NCBI GenBank assembly: GCA_022361195.1
Contig: JAKSBJ010000074.1
Span: forward strand, 1 to 45,724
Direction of reading: 5' to 3'
DNA length: 45,724 nt
Source: Flavobacteriales bacterium
GTDB lineage: Bacteria > Bacteroidota > Bacteroidia > Flavobacteriales_D > Crocinitomicaceae
The stretch's first letter is position 1, and every line of letters begins with the position of its first letter. Under the pieces are notes generated by a model. That model made no database searches, was not told the DNA's origin, and saw nothing but the letters and a program-made list of their open reading frames with translations. The position numbers and the translations under genes are program-made. Shown in pieces: positions 14,713 through 23,235 of this stretch.

Positions 14713-15902
14713 TAGAGCAAACTAATCTTTTTAGAACAGTTTCTTTCTCCCGATCGCAGATGAATAATGTAAACTCCTTTTTCTAACTGGAGTGTAAATT
14801 CCTGCTCATCACTTTCTTTATAGAACACCTCTTTTCCGTCCAAACTAAAAACGCTTAACTTATAGTTTAAGGGTTCACTGACACGAAATAATTGCTGATA
14901 AGCATCATAAGTAAAATCAAAGGTAGGTGTTTCTTTTTCCTTTAATCCTGTTGTGTAATCCATTTCAATTTCCATTAAAACAGGTAAGTGATCTGACATA
15001 TAATAAAGGGATTCTGAAACAGAATCAGGAACGGAAAAATTAGCTGGAGAAATGACAGACTGATTAAATCGATTTCCATCTTGTCCCAAAGCCCAATATG
15101 AATCTTCCACATAGCGAGCTCCATTGGAAAAATCAAACAAATCATCTGACACAAAAATAAGATCAAAACGATCGTCCATTCCTCCCCCCGATCCACTTCC
15201 AAAGGATGAAGTTCGTGTACTTTGGGTATGCAAATCAGCATAAGAAAAATTCCCTGACCAATCTCCAATTTCGTCCAATGGATCGTAGAGTTTAACAGCT
15301 CCTGTTTCTCTCAAAATCAAACATCCCGACTCATGACCCGAATAAAAATTAAAGTCTCCCCCCACAATTGCATTTTCAATATTAGTTCGCGTATTTAAAT
15401 GATATTTTAATACCTGACACTCCTCTGCCCGTTGTGCAAAATCCCCCGCACCGGCTTTTAAGTGAGCCGAATAAACATTGAGGTAAATCGTATCCGATAA
15501 TGGTCCTAAACCGGGAGATTTATAATAAACAATGTACTCACTTATATCACGTAAAGTGGTTTCAATTTGAGTTTGTGATTGCAAACCTACTTTGTCCGAA
15601 TTGTAAAAGAGCATATTGTCGGTATCATTTCCGTCAATAAATGCCGCTCTTTGATAAGACGTTATTCCAAACTGGTTGAGACTTTTGGTTAAAATTAAAT
15701 CTGCTCCGGCTTCAGTATGCAGTTCATTCACCACCAATAAATCAGGCTTTACATACTGTACAATTTTGCGTAATGTATCACATCTGTCCGGACTGGAATC
15801 GGGATAGTTGAGTATGTTATAATACATAATTGTCAAATTTTCCTGTCCCCAGCCAAAAGATGACAATATCACACAACACAAGAAAGTAAGCCGTTTCACC
15901 AT
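14712..15902 (-). CDS. secreted endonuclease/exonuclease/phosphatase-fold protein with T9SS-type tail
   Basis: A 396-residue exported protein. A signal peptide (1-19) precedes an EEP (DNase I-like) domain of about 22-315 with MYYNILNYP, VNELHTE (Glu60), YSAHLKAG (His147), GGDFNFY (Asp183, Asn185), MDDRFDLIFVS (Asp247) and MSDHLPV (Asp304, His305). All expected catalytic and metal-binding positions are therefore present. The last 70 residues (YKLSVFSLDGKEVFY ... GVYIIHL, ending KKISLL) match the type A sorting domain used by the type IX secretion system. It is likely a secreted or surface nuclease or phosphodiesterase. Which substrate it cuts cannot be told from sequence alone. Confidence 0.85.
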   Translation of the reverse strand: MVKRLTFLCCVILSSFGWGQENLTIMYYNILNYPDSSPDRCDTLRKIVQYVKPDLLVVNELHTEAGADLILTKSLNQFGITSYQRAAFIDGNDTDNMLFYNSDKVGLQSQTQIETTLRDISEYIVYYKSPGLGPLSDTIYLNVYSAHLKAGAGDFAQRAEECQVLKYHLNTRTNIENAIVGGDFNFYSGHESGCLILRETGAVKLYDPLDEIGDWSGNFSYADLHTQSTRTSSFGSGSGGGMDDRFDLIFVSDDLFDFSNGARYVEDSYWALGQDGNRFNQSVISPANFSVPDSVSESLYYMSDHLPVLMEIEMDYTTGLKEKETPTFDFTYDAYQQLFRVSEPLNYKLSVFSLDGKEVFYKESDEQEFTLQLEKGVYIIHLRSGERNCSKKISLL

Positions 15903-15908
15903 ACATTA

Positions 15909-15916
15909 CAAAGATA
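15909..15916 (-). promoter_or_regulatory. -7 promoter element of the EEP-fold gene
   Basis: TATCTTTG on the minus strand, an exact TAnnTTTG match, ends 6 bases before the ATG. No TTG lies at the right distance upstream, so only half the promoter is recognisable. Confidence 0.35.
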
Positions 15917-16046
15917 CATTTATCTATTTTTAGACGTAGGCATACAATTTATTATACAATTAGCACGTTTAAATTATTGCGTATCCCTCACTCCATCACC
16001 GAATTATTCTATCTTTAAAATTTTTGTTTCACTACTGAAAAAGTTT

Positions 16047-17492
16047 GTGCTCATATTACTCATGGGGCTGTATTTCACATCCTCCCAAGGGCAAGAAACA
16101 TTTGGTGCGGTTCATAGCAATTATCAACCTTCCAACAGTGTTTTAATTAACCCTTCATCTATGTTGGATGCTAAAACCTGGCTGGATATTGATTTGCTGG
16201 ATGTGGGAGCTTATGTGAATAATGACTTTGTTTATGCACAAAAATCATCGATGATTAGCCTCCTAAGTGGTGGTGGACCGCGACAAGAGGATATCCTTTA
16301 CAATCAAGGTAGAAACAAATATCACTTTTATAACCGCACCTTTGTCAATACACTCGTTGGTGTTTGGAATACCGGAGATCATGCCATTGGAATTCATATT
16401 GGTGGAAGGGTTTATGCGGATGTGAGACGATTGGACAATGTCATGTCTCAGTTCATTGAAAATGGAATTACCCAATACACCCCTCAGCATTTAACGGATT
16501 ACACCACACGACGATTTAGAGTTAATGTCCTAGGCTACGGACAAGCCCAACTTAGCTATGCTTATACCTTCAAGAAAAAAGGTAAAGTGATGATGATGAG
16601 TGGACTCTCACTCAAAAAGATTTTTCCCCTGGGAGGAGCAGCGATTTCGGTGAATGAAATCAACTATAATGTGCAAAATGCAGTACAGCTGAACATTCAC
16701 AATTTAACAGGAGATATGATGGGATCTTTTAATCCGGAATTTTCATTAAAAGGAGGAATGGGATTGGATTTGGGATTCACCTATCAAAAAATGTATAAAA
16801 ACTGCCGACACTATCATCCTCACTCTCGACGCGGTGGTTGTGAACCCATTTTCTACAAATGGAAATTAGGTATTTCAATTTTGGATTTGGGTTATGCCAA
16901 GTTTAACCCAAGAAACATTAATTATGTTGGATATGATTTTGAAGATTATGAATTCTTTAATTATGCTGATGTAGATGTGGATCAGAATAATTTTCAAAAT
17001 GTACTGATTGACGCTGAGAGTACTCCGGATGAAGGTTTGATCCGAAAACCGCATAAGATGAGTCTACCAACCGCACTTTCGGTTCAGTTTGATTACAATG
17101 TCTTACCGCATTATCTCTATCTTAATTTAAGCTGGATGCAAGGCGTGCCTCCAACACGAAGAGTATTTGGTCCCAGACGCGCCAGTTGGATCGCCTTTAC
17201 CCCAAGAATCGAAACTCGTTTTCTGGATGTAGCCTTACCATTGTCGCTTTACGAATACCGCTACCCTCAAATTGGATTTAGCTTACGCTTGTATTTCTTA
17301 ACCATCGGAACCGATAAACTGGGGAGTTGGCTATTTAAATCTAACCTCTACGGAACTGACATTTATGCTCAATTAAAAATTCCATTGTTCCGAAGTCCTA
17401 AATGTATGGGAAGAGATGGAGGCGGGAGAAAACGAAAGCCAAAAAGAGGTAAGTGGGGGAAAGAATGGCCGCATTGTGACGCTTATAATTAA
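16047..17492 (+). CDS. DUF5723 family outer-membrane protein
   Basis: An exported beta-barrel-like protein of the Bacteroidota DUF5723 type, about 480 residues. After the signal region (FTSSQGQ-E) come the motif NYQPSNSVLINPSSM near the start of the mature part, many aromatic alternating strands, and a basic C-terminus (GGGRKRKPKRGKWGKEW). The start is uncertain. GTG at 16047 yields a signal peptide without basic residues. Extending four codons to CTG at 16035 gives KKFVLILLMG, a normal signal start, but CTG is a rare start codon. No ATG is available in frame upstream. Function is unknown for the family. It is followed 72 bases later by the TPR phosphatase gene. Confidence 0.75.
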   Translation: MLILLMGLYFTSSQGQETFGAVHSNYQPSNSVLINPSSMLDAKTWLDIDLLDVGAYVNNDFVYAQKSSMISLLSGGGPRQEDILYNQGRNKYHFYNRTFVNTLVGVWNTGDHAIGIHIGGRVYADVRRLDNVMSQFIENGITQYTPQHLTDYTTRRFRVNVLGYGQAQLSYAYTFKKKGKVMMMSGLSLKKIFPLGGAAISVNEINYNVQNAVQLNIHNLTGDMMGSFNPEFSLKGGMGLDLGFTYQKMYKNCRHYHPHSRRGGCEPIFYKWKLGISILDLGYAKFNPRNINYVGYDFEDYEFFNYADVDVDQNNFQNVLIDAESTPDEGLIRKPHKMSLPTALSVQFDYNVLPHYLYLNLSWMQGVPPTRRVFGPRRASWIAFTPRIETRFLDVALPLSLYEYRYPQIGFSLRLYFLTIGTDKLGSWLFKSNLYGTDIYAQLKIPLFRSPKCMGRDGGGRKRKPKRGKWGKEWPHCDAYN

Positions 17493-17564
17493 AATTCAAT
17501 ATTTCTGCGTACTTTAGTTGGAGACTCTTGATTTTAAGAACCTTCTGTTACTCCCACTTGCTGC

Positions 17565-19577
17565 ATGAATAAGTTCTTGTTTACCCTTTTTATCGTTTTA
17601 AGTCAATTTGCATTTTCGCAAACATCGTCACAGTTTCAAGTTGAGATTGATTCGTTGCAAAACATCATTAAAAATCCTCCAAATGATACTACACTTATCG
17701 ATGCTTACAGCAGTTGGTCGGCTTACCTTTATTCTGAGGTTCCCGCTAAAGGAGTTGAAATTGCTGAAGAACAATTAGACGTTTGCGATTCTATTCTCGG
17801 CTCCCGAACTGTAAGTAAAGCAGAAAAAGATTACATCATTCAGGCTCAAATTACGGCTAAACGAAATATTGGAAGAGCTTATTCCGGATTGGGAAAACAT
17901 GAACTGGCAGTAGGAAATTTATTGAGCAGTTTAGAATTGGCCGAGCAGATCAATGACCAGGCTTATATTGCCGACATCCAGCTCATTATTGGAAATGTTT
18001 ATTACCGTCAGGGCTTGTTTGAAGAGGCTCTGAACTATTTTGAAATGTCTCGGGAAGTATCTGAGAAAATTGAAGATTTTAATAGCCTGGCCGGAGTGTA
18101 CATTAACATGGGGAATGTTTATGATGACCAAGGGGACGATTCAACCGCTTTGGTTTTTCACCGAAAAGGTTTAAAAATTGCCGAAGAACATGAGAATTAT
18201 AAAATCTGCTCTTCTGCACTCAATAACATTGCCGGAATCTATTATTTCAGAGATGAAATGGACAGTGCCTTAGTGATGTTAAATCAGAGTATCACCTATC
18301 TTAAAGAGATCAATGCTGAGGTTTCAATGGCTGTTAACATGGTGAACCGTGGTGAGCTATACAAAGAGATGGGGCTGTTGGGTGAGGCTAAAAAATCGGC
18401 TTTTGAAGCTCTTGAAATTGCGAACCGAAAAGGTCAAGCTCATATTAGAATTGGAGCTTATGATCTACTTTATAAGCTCTACAAAGAAGAAGGGAATTAT
18501 AAAGAAGCATTGGCCATGAAAGAGCGGCACATCAGCTTGAAAGACTCTGTTTACAATGACGAACTAAAGCAAAACGTCTTGCGTCAAAGTTTGGAATATG
18601 AGTATGAAAAAGAACATTTGGCTGACAGCATTTCCTTTGCCAAACAAAAAGAGGTTGACGACGCCCGAAATCAGGCTCAATTAGACAAAGAAGCTAATTT
18701 TCGTTACTTACTTTATTTGGGACTATTGGCTGCCATTGTGGTTGGAATTCTCCTCTTTAGAAACAACAAACAAAAGAAAAAGGATAACGAAATTATCAAT
18801 CGTCAAAAAAATGAAGTAGAGCAAAAAAATCAGGAGATTACAGATAGTATAACCTATGCTAAGCGTATTCAACAGGCCATACTTCCACCAGAAGATCGTA
18901 TGAACAACTTGTTGGGAAATGCCTTTATTTATTACCGTCCAAAGGATATTGTAGCAGGGGATTTTTATTGGATAGAACAAAAGGGTGATTTAGTCATTTT
19001 TGCAGTGGCTGATTGCACAGGACATGGAATTCCTGGTGCAATGGTTTCTGTTGTTTGTCACAACGCACTTAACCGATCGGTGAGAGAATTTGGATTAAGC
19101 AATCCAGCAAAGATTTTGGATAAAACCAATGAACTGGTTCAGGAAACTTTTTCGGGTTCAGGTGAAGAAGTAAAAGATGGAATGGACATTAGTTTATGCG
19201 TTCTGGATCGAGAAAAAATGCTACTTCAATTCTCCGGAGCAAATAATGGACTGTACCACATTAGTCAGGGAATATTGACAGACATAAAAGCAGATAAACA
19301 ACCCATTGGCTCTTTCTCTCATGCAACAGAATTTAGTTGCCACGAAATTAAATTGGAAAAAGGAGACACTATTTACCTTTCATCCGATGGATTTCCTGAT
19401 CAATTTGGAGGTGAAAATGGGAAAAAATTAAAATCGAAACATTTTAAACGCCTTTTACAAGAAGGTTCTCATCTTCCATGCAATGAACAAAAAGAAAAAC
19501 TACAAAAGTCCTTTAATGATTGGAAAGGGAGCTTTGAACAACTAGACGATGTCTGCGTAATGGGTATCCGGTTCTAA
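17565..19577 (+). CDS. TPR-domain SpoIIE/PP2C-type serine phosphatase
   Basis: A 670-residue signalling protein. Signal peptide (1-18), then a tetratricopeptide region on the periplasmic side (about 90-330, with repeated LG-Y...EAL patterns), a coiled coil (about 330-378), one transmembrane helix (381-398), a second coiled coil (400-435) and a cytoplasmic SpoIIE-like PP2C phosphatase (about 440-670). Metal-binding acids are visible in AGDFYW (Asp466) and ADCTGHGIPGAM (Asp483), with LSSDGFPDQFG and LDDVCVMGI near the end. Known relatives dephosphorylate anti-sigma-antagonist-like proteins. The sensed signal would be read by the TPR part. Its stop overlaps by a few bases with the convergent gene at 19574. 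Confidence 0.88.
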   Translation: MNKFLFTLFIVLSQFAFSQTSSQFQVEIDSLQNIIKNPPNDTTLIDAYSSWSAYLYSEVPAKGVEIAEEQLDVCDSILGSRTVSKAEKDYIIQAQITAKRNIGRAYSGLGKHELAVGNLLSSLELAEQINDQAYIADIQLIIGNVYYRQGLFEEALNYFEMSREVSEKIEDFNSLAGVYINMGNVYDDQGDDSTALVFHRKGLKIAEEHENYKICSSALNNIAGIYYFRDEMDSALVMLNQSITYLKEINAEVSMAVNMVNRGELYKEMGLLGEAKKSAFEALEIANRKGQAHIRIGAYDLLYKLYKEEGNYKEALAMKERHISLKDSVYNDELKQNVLRQSLEYEYEKEHLADSISFAKQKEVDDARNQAQLDKEANFRYLLYLGLLAAIVVGILLFRNNKQKKKDNEIINRQKNEVEQKNQEITDSITYAKRIQQAILPPEDRMNNLLGNAFIYYRPKDIVAGDFYWIEQKGDLVIFAVADCTGHGIPGAMVSVVCHNALNRSVREFGLSNPAKILDKTNELVQETFSGSGEEVKDGMDISLCVLDREKMLLQFSGANNGLYHISQGILTDIKADKQPIGSFSHATEFSCHEIKLEKGDTIYLSSDGFPDQFGGENGKKLKSKHFKRLLQEGSHLPCNEQKEKLQKSFNDWKGSFEQLDDVCVMGIRF

Positions 19578-20323
19578 ACAAAATCAATCGAATATTCAAA
19601 TCCAATCATGGCTTCATCATTTTCATCTGGTGCAGCCTCATCTTCTTTTAATTCTTCTTCTCCCTCCACACAGCGAATCACTGTTTCGATAGAACTTTTT
19701 GCTTTTTGATAATATGATTGCGACTGCTGTGCTAAAGTAGAAAAGGTAAAAACCGTATTGAGATATTCATCCGTTTTAAAATAATCCAAATTCGTTGGCT
19801 CAGCTCCATTACCAATATAACTATAGTGCTTAAGGAATAACGGCATGTGTAAACGCTCAACAATGTCCAGACGTTTCTTATCCACCATGTCCATCAAGTC
19901 AAAAGTCACCTTTAATTCATTGAGACGACGTAAAAGCGGAACGTCTTCCAGCTTGCCCAGTGTCATAAAATGGTTAATGTACATCTCTACATCCGTTGTT
20001 CTAAAGAATCCATGAACAAATCCCAACCCCAATGTTATTCGAGCTCTTCGTTTTAAATTGGCTGAATCGGGAACAGTTTTATCCGATAAAATAACCAATG
20101 TTGAATCAATGTACATTTGATTGGCAGCAAAGGTTAAATTCAACTGATCCTGATCGGTTTTTAAATCACTAACCAAATAATCTTTATAAATCCGATTCAT
20201 TTCATCCGCCCTGCTTGCTTCACTTCTGTTTTGCAAAAAGAACGGAGTATAAATAGTGATTGACAGAACGATTGCCTGTGCAAAAATACTTCTCCAGTTT
20301 ATCTTTCGTTTTTTATTCTCCAT
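19574..20323 (-). CDS. hypothetical membrane-anchored protein (DUF6090-like)
   Basis: A 249-residue protein with a basic N-terminus (MENKKRKINWR), one transmembrane segment (about 12-30) and a helical domain outside. The arrangement, followed by EMNRIYKDYLVSDLKTDQDQL, resembles DUF6090 proteins of Bacteroidota, but the match is from memory and weak. The C-terminal part is acidic (EGEEELKEDEAAPDENDE). It starts one base after the stop of the gene at 20325, so it is the last gene of a three-gene unit. Its stop codon (CTA on the plus strand) overlaps the stop of the phosphatase gene. Function unknown. Confidence 0.65.
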   Translation of the reverse strand: MENKKRKINWRSIFAQAIVLSITIYTPFFLQNRSEASRADEMNRIYKDYLVSDLKTDQDQLNLTFAANQMYIDSTLVILSDKTVPDSANLKRRARITLGLGFVHGFFRTTDVEMYINHFMTLGKLEDVPLLRRLNELKVTFDLMDMVDKKRLDIVERLHMPLFLKHYSYIGNGAEPTNLDYFKTDEYLNTVFTFSTLAQQSQSYYQKAKSSIETVIRCVEGEEELKEDEAAPDENDEAMIGFEYSIDFV

Positions 20324-20324
20324 C

Positions 20325-20750
20325 TTACTTCAACATTCTCCACGGAATAATAATTCCAATTAATACAGCCAATACATCAACAATTGCAAACCACATTGGG
20401 TGCGAAATCTGAAACAAATTTACCAGCGTAAAAAACAGAATGATAATACCAACAAAAATTCCGGCCAATTTAAACTCCTTTTGCAAACGGAAAGCCAGCA
20501 AAACTCCTACAAATGTTCCGGCAAAGTGAGCCAATGCTATCATTAACAAAGCTCCAGTGGGTGCAATTTTTAAATATCCCTCATACATGGCCATCATTTC
20601 ATCCATCGACATTCCAGCTGGAACCTTTGGTGGAGGATATAAAGAATGACTCAATCGCTCAACAGCATAGGTCACAATAATTCCGGCAATTATTCCTCCA
20701 ACAATAGAAAAAGCATTCCGTATTACTCTCTTCTTATCTAATTCACTCAT
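20325..20750 (-). CDS. hypothetical integral membrane protein
   Basis: A 141-residue protein with four hydrophobic segments (about 14-30, 63-83, 93-113, 118-137). A proline-rich and methionine-rich loop (YPPPKVPAGMSMDEMMAMYEGY, about 38-59) lies between the first two. I do not recognise a family. Its ATG overlaps the stop of the SRPBCC-like gene (ATGA), indicating translational coupling. It forms a three-gene operon with its neighbours. Confidence 0.65.
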   Translation of the reverse strand: MSELDKKRVIRNAFSIVGGIIAGIIVTYAVERLSHSLYPPPKVPAGMSMDEMMAMYEGYLKIAPTGALLMIALAHFAGTFVGVLLAFRLQKEFKLAGIFVGIIILFFTLVNLFQISHPMWFAIVDVLAVLIGIIIPWRMLK

Positions 20751-21172
20751 ACATTGGGATTAAAAGGTTCACCTTGTCCATTCTCACAAAGATTTTTAAG
20801 GCTGATGAAATAACGTGCCCAGCTAAAAGAACAAAGCCCCATAAACTCTGTTTCTTCCTTCCAACCACGATGTACAAAGTAAATTTTGCTACGTCCATCC
20901 TCTTCTTCCAGCTTAAACTCCATCACAGTCCCATGCCATTCAGGATGGGCATCAATACATTCCCAAACCAATTCATTTGGTGAATTTACCTTTGTTGGTC
21001 GTAATTGAATAAAGCCTCTATCTCCAAACTTGAGGTCAATAAAACCTCCTTCTTCATCAGTTCCGGTAGTTTGCGGCGTCCACCACTGCTGAATAAACTC
21101 AATTTTAGACAATTTCTCATATACTTCATTGATCGTACTATCAATGTAAAAAAGGTGTCGGATGTTAGCCAT
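20747..21172 (-). CDS. SRPBCC (AHSA1/START-like) domain protein
   Basis: A 141-residue cytoplasmic protein with the helix-grip fold seen in AHSA1/polyketide-cyclase-like proteins. It begins FYIDSTINEVYEKLSKIEFIQQWWTP, a typical N-terminal strand-helix with the WW motif. It continues through alternating strands (LVWECIDAHPEWHGTVMEFKL) and ends with a long helix (CSFSWARYFISLKNLCENG). Members bind hydrophobic ligands. None can be named here. First gene of the unit with the two membrane-protein genes. The 161 bases between it and the divergent arsM gene hold the arsM operator and no other gene. Confidence 0.8.
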   Translation of the reverse strand: MANIRHLFYIDSTINEVYEKLSKIEFIQQWWTPQTTGTDEEGGFIDLKFGDRGFIQLRPTKVNSPNELVWECIDAHPEWHGTVMEFKLEEEDGRSKIYFVHRGWKEETEFMGLCSFSWARYFISLKNLCENGQGEPFNPNV

Positions 21173-21274
21173 CTTTATGCATTTACTTTTTCTAAATTTA
21201 AGGAAATATTGGATAGACGGCTTTTAAGAGAAGGTCAAATGGCCGTTTCCGAGTTGAAAATGAGATTTTTTTAG

Positions 21275-21298
21275 TTTAATCGTAAAATTACGATTAAA
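21275..21298. promoter_or_regulatory. 24-bp operator-like palindrome upstream of arsM
   Basis: Arms TTTAATCGTAA (21275-21285) and TTACGATTAAA (21288-21298) are perfect inverted repeats separated by two bases. The palindrome lies immediately upstream of the -7 element at 21305 and covers the position where a -33 element should be. This is the layout of an ArsR-family repressor site. No arsR gene is in the window. Confidence 0.7.
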
Positions 21299-21304
21299 AA
21301 GATC

Positions 21305-21312
21305 TACCTTTG
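21305..21312 (+). promoter_or_regulatory. -7 promoter element of arsM
   Basis: TACCTTTG matches TAnnTTTG and lies 21 bases before the ATG. No TTG is found 17-23 bases upstream, where the palindrome sits. Confidence 0.55.
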
Positions 21313-21333
21313 TAAAACACTAAGTACATCATC

Positions 21334-22176
21334 ATGGAAAAAGGAGAAAAATTAAAAGAAATTGTTCGGGAAAAATACACCGACATTGCTAACCAAAGTA
21401 AAGAAGTCAATGAAGCCTCTTGTTGTGGAGCAGGAGATTGTTGTACGGTTGACTATGCCGTTTTCGCCGAGGATTATTCAAAACTAAAAGGCTATAATTC
21501 TGACGCTGATTTAGGATTGGGATGTGGTATTCCAACTGAATTTGCACAAATCAAAGAAGGTAATACTGTTTTAGATTTAGGGTCAGGAGCTGGAAATGAT
21601 TGCTTTGTGGCTCGTGAATTAGCTGGACCTACAGGTAAGGTTATTGGACTGGACATGACGGATATTATGATTGAAAAAGCGCGATTAAATGCTGATAAAT
21701 TGGGCTTTAACAATGTTGAATTCCGAAAAGGTGATATTGAGCAAATGCCAATTGGAGGAAATAGCATTGATGTTGTAATCAGTAACTGTGTTTTGAATTT
21801 AGTTCCAAATAAAGAAAAAGCCTTTAGCGAAACCTATAGAGTATTGAAGCCTGGGGGACATTTTAGCGTCTCAGATGTGGTTTTGAAGGGTGAATTACCA
21901 GATGCACTAAAAAACGATGCAGAAATGTACGCAGGATGCGTTTCTGGGGCTATTCAAGGTGACGATTATTTGGCCATTATCCAAAAAAGTGGTTTTTCGG
22001 AAATTACCGTTCAAAAACAGAAAGTGGTAAACCTTCCGGATGAAATTTTGGATCGTTACCTCACAGATGCAGAAAAATTAAAATTCCAAAATGGTGAAAT
22101 TGGTATTTTCAGTGTAACTGTTTACGCTCAAAAACCGGAGACAATGGCTTGTGAGCCAGGATCAGGTTGCTGTTAA
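21334..22176 (+). CDS. arsM: arsenite S-adenosylmethyltransferase
   Basis: A 280-residue enzyme that methylates arsenite using SAM, a detoxification step. Motif I is VLDLGSGAGNDCFVA (79-93), followed by VIGLDMTDIMIEKA and VLKPGGHFSVSDVV. The three arsenite-binding cysteines of the family are matched by Cys64 (GLGCG), Cys152 (SNCVLNL) and Cys202 (AGCVSGA). Extra cysteine pairs occur at the N-terminus (SCCGAGDCC, 29-37) and at the very end (GSGCC), also usual in bacterial ArsM. The upstream palindrome suggests repression by an ArsR-type protein encoded elsewhere. It converges on the GyrI-like gene with a palindromic terminator between them. Confidence 0.93.
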   Translation: MEKGEKLKEIVREKYTDIANQSKEVNEASCCGAGDCCTVDYAVFAEDYSKLKGYNSDADLGLGCGIPTEFAQIKEGNTVLDLGSGAGNDCFVARELAGPTGKVIGLDMTDIMIEKARLNADKLGFNNVEFRKGDIEQMPIGGNSIDVVISNCVLNLVPNKEKAFSETYRVLKPGGHFSVSDVVLKGELPDALKNDAEMYAGCVSGAIQGDDYLAIIQKSGFSEITVQKQKVVNLPDEILDRYLTDAEKLKFQNGEIGIFSVTVYAQKPETMACEPGSGCC

Positions 22177-22188
22177 TTAACAGCAACC
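22165..22188. terminator. perfect 24-base palindrome between convergent genes
   Basis: GGTTGCTG (22165-22172), the central TTAATTAA, and CAGCAACC (22181-22188) form a perfect palindrome that includes the last codons and stop of arsM. As RNA it makes an 8-bp stem with an 8-base loop on either strand. Only a weak T-rich stretch (ATTATTT) follows on the plus strand, so it may act as a bidirectional terminator or a 3' end stabiliser. Confidence 0.55.
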
Positions 22189-22189
22189 A

Positions 22190-22765
22190 TTATTTGATGA
22201 AATAATAGATCTTTGTTAAACACTGATCCATACTCTCAACGGTTGAAGGATCAGTAACAAATTCCTCCATTACATACGAGACTTCCGCTTTTTGTTCCAA
22301 AGCGTAAGCACCTAATTGTTCATGTGCAGTGGCTGTTTGATCATATTCCCCATAATAATCTACCACTAAAGCTTTGCAGGGTTCAATGGTAAAGGTCTCT
22401 ATTCCTTCTCCCATTTTATCTCCATATGCTACAACCGGAATAGCTGGAGCTACCACACAACGCCCATTTTCTTCATCCCATTCCAACCCAAAACTAACTG
22501 GCATACCAGCCATTTCCAAACCACTTTTCATGATGGTTCCTACCAACTTTCCATAAGCTTCACTATAAATAGTCGAATCCAGATCTGAAATGGCAATATC
22601 GTACTTAATTCCATAGTACTTGCCACCCGGAAAATCAATTTCTTTAATCTCGTATTGTTTCATTTCTGTTGGACTCTTGGTTATAGTAACTTCCTGTGAA
22701 GGCTTTATTAAAGCTAAGCCCAAAAAGGCTAGCATAACAAGCAATAGCACTCCAAACTTTTTCAT
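22190..22765 (-). CDS. membrane-anchored or exported GyrI-like (effector-binding) domain protein
   Basis: A 191-residue protein. The ATG at 22765 is chosen because it starts a clear signal or anchor sequence (MKKFGVLLLVMLAFLGLALI). A longer frame would overlap the DUF3467 gene. After a linker with ITKSPTEMKQYEIKEI, the domain has the GyrI/AraC effector-binding pattern: GGKYYGIKYDI, an internal second repeat with ALVVDYYGEYDQTATAHEQL, and the closing VMEEFVTDPSTVESMDQCLTKIYYFI. Such domains bind small molecules or act as hydrolases. It lies 13 bases downstream of the DUF3467 stop and is probably cotranscribed with it. Confidence 0.75.
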   Translation of the reverse strand: MKKFGVLLLVMLAFLGLALIKPSQEVTITKSPTEMKQYEIKEIDFPGGKYYGIKYDIAISDLDSTIYSEAYGKLVGTIMKSGLEMAGMPVSFGLEWDEENGRCVVAPAIPVVAYGDKMGEGIETFTIEPCKALVVDYYGEYDQTATAHEQLGAYALEQKAEVSYVMEEFVTDPSTVESMDQCLTKIYYFIK

Positions 22766-22778
22766 TTTACAGCTTTGT

Positions 22779-23105
22779 TTAAGCCTCAGTGGTTGGTCCT
22801 CCAAAATTCATTGGAATTCCTTTTCCCTGTGGTCCTCCTACATCTTTAATTTTGCCATGTAAAGACTCATAACGCTTGATATTATCCTCCAATGCTTTCA
22901 TGAGTTTTTTAGCGTTATCAGGCGTTAAAACAATTCTTGACTTTACTTTCCCTTTAGGAACACCAGGCATTAACTGAATAAAGTCTACAATAAACTCGCT
23001 TGGAGAATGAGTAATAATAGAGAGGTTAGAATAAATACCCTCGGCCATTTCCTCAGGTAACTCAATGTTTATTTGATTGGGGTTATGATTTTCGTTATCA
23101 CTCAT
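22779..23105 (-). CDS. DUF3467 domain protein
   Basis: A 108-residue acidic-to-neutral cytoplasmic protein with the DUF3467 pattern: IYSNLSIITHSPSEFIVDFIQLMPGVPKGKVKSRIVLTPDNAKKLMKALEDNIKRYE. The family is widespread in Bacteroidota and often found just after rpoC, as here, but its role is not established. A strong terminator (23170-23217) lies between it and rpoC, so it depends on read-through or its own promoter. None is obvious in the 64 bases upstream. Confidence 0.85.
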   Translation of the reverse strand: MSDNENHNPNQINIELPEEMAEGIYSNLSIITHSPSEFIVDFIQLMPGVPKGKVKSRIVLTPDNAKKLMKALEDNIKRYESLHGKIKDVGGPQGKGIPMNFGGPTTEA

Positions 23106-23169
23106 AATATCTTATTTAAAATCCCTTTGATTACAGGATGATTGTTTCGTACTTAAAATTTTATTGCAT

Positions 23170-23217
23170 AAAAAAAGCGTCCATCGATTCCGATACTTAC
23201 CGGAGCAATGGACGCTT
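23170..23217 (-). terminator. intrinsic terminator of the rpoBC operon
   Basis: On the minus strand AAGCGTCCAT (23217-23208) pairs with ATGGACGCTT (23184-23175), followed by seven T. The loop holds a small secondary hairpin (CCGG...TCGG). It lies 19 bases past the rpoC stop. Confidence 0.85.
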
Positions 23218-23235
23218 AAAATTATCACTTTTTAT

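Noticed and set aside
23161..23220. Riboswitch or leader of DUF3467 in the rpoC-DUF3467 gap
   Set aside because: The visible structure is explained by the rpoC terminator; no further conserved fold was recognised.
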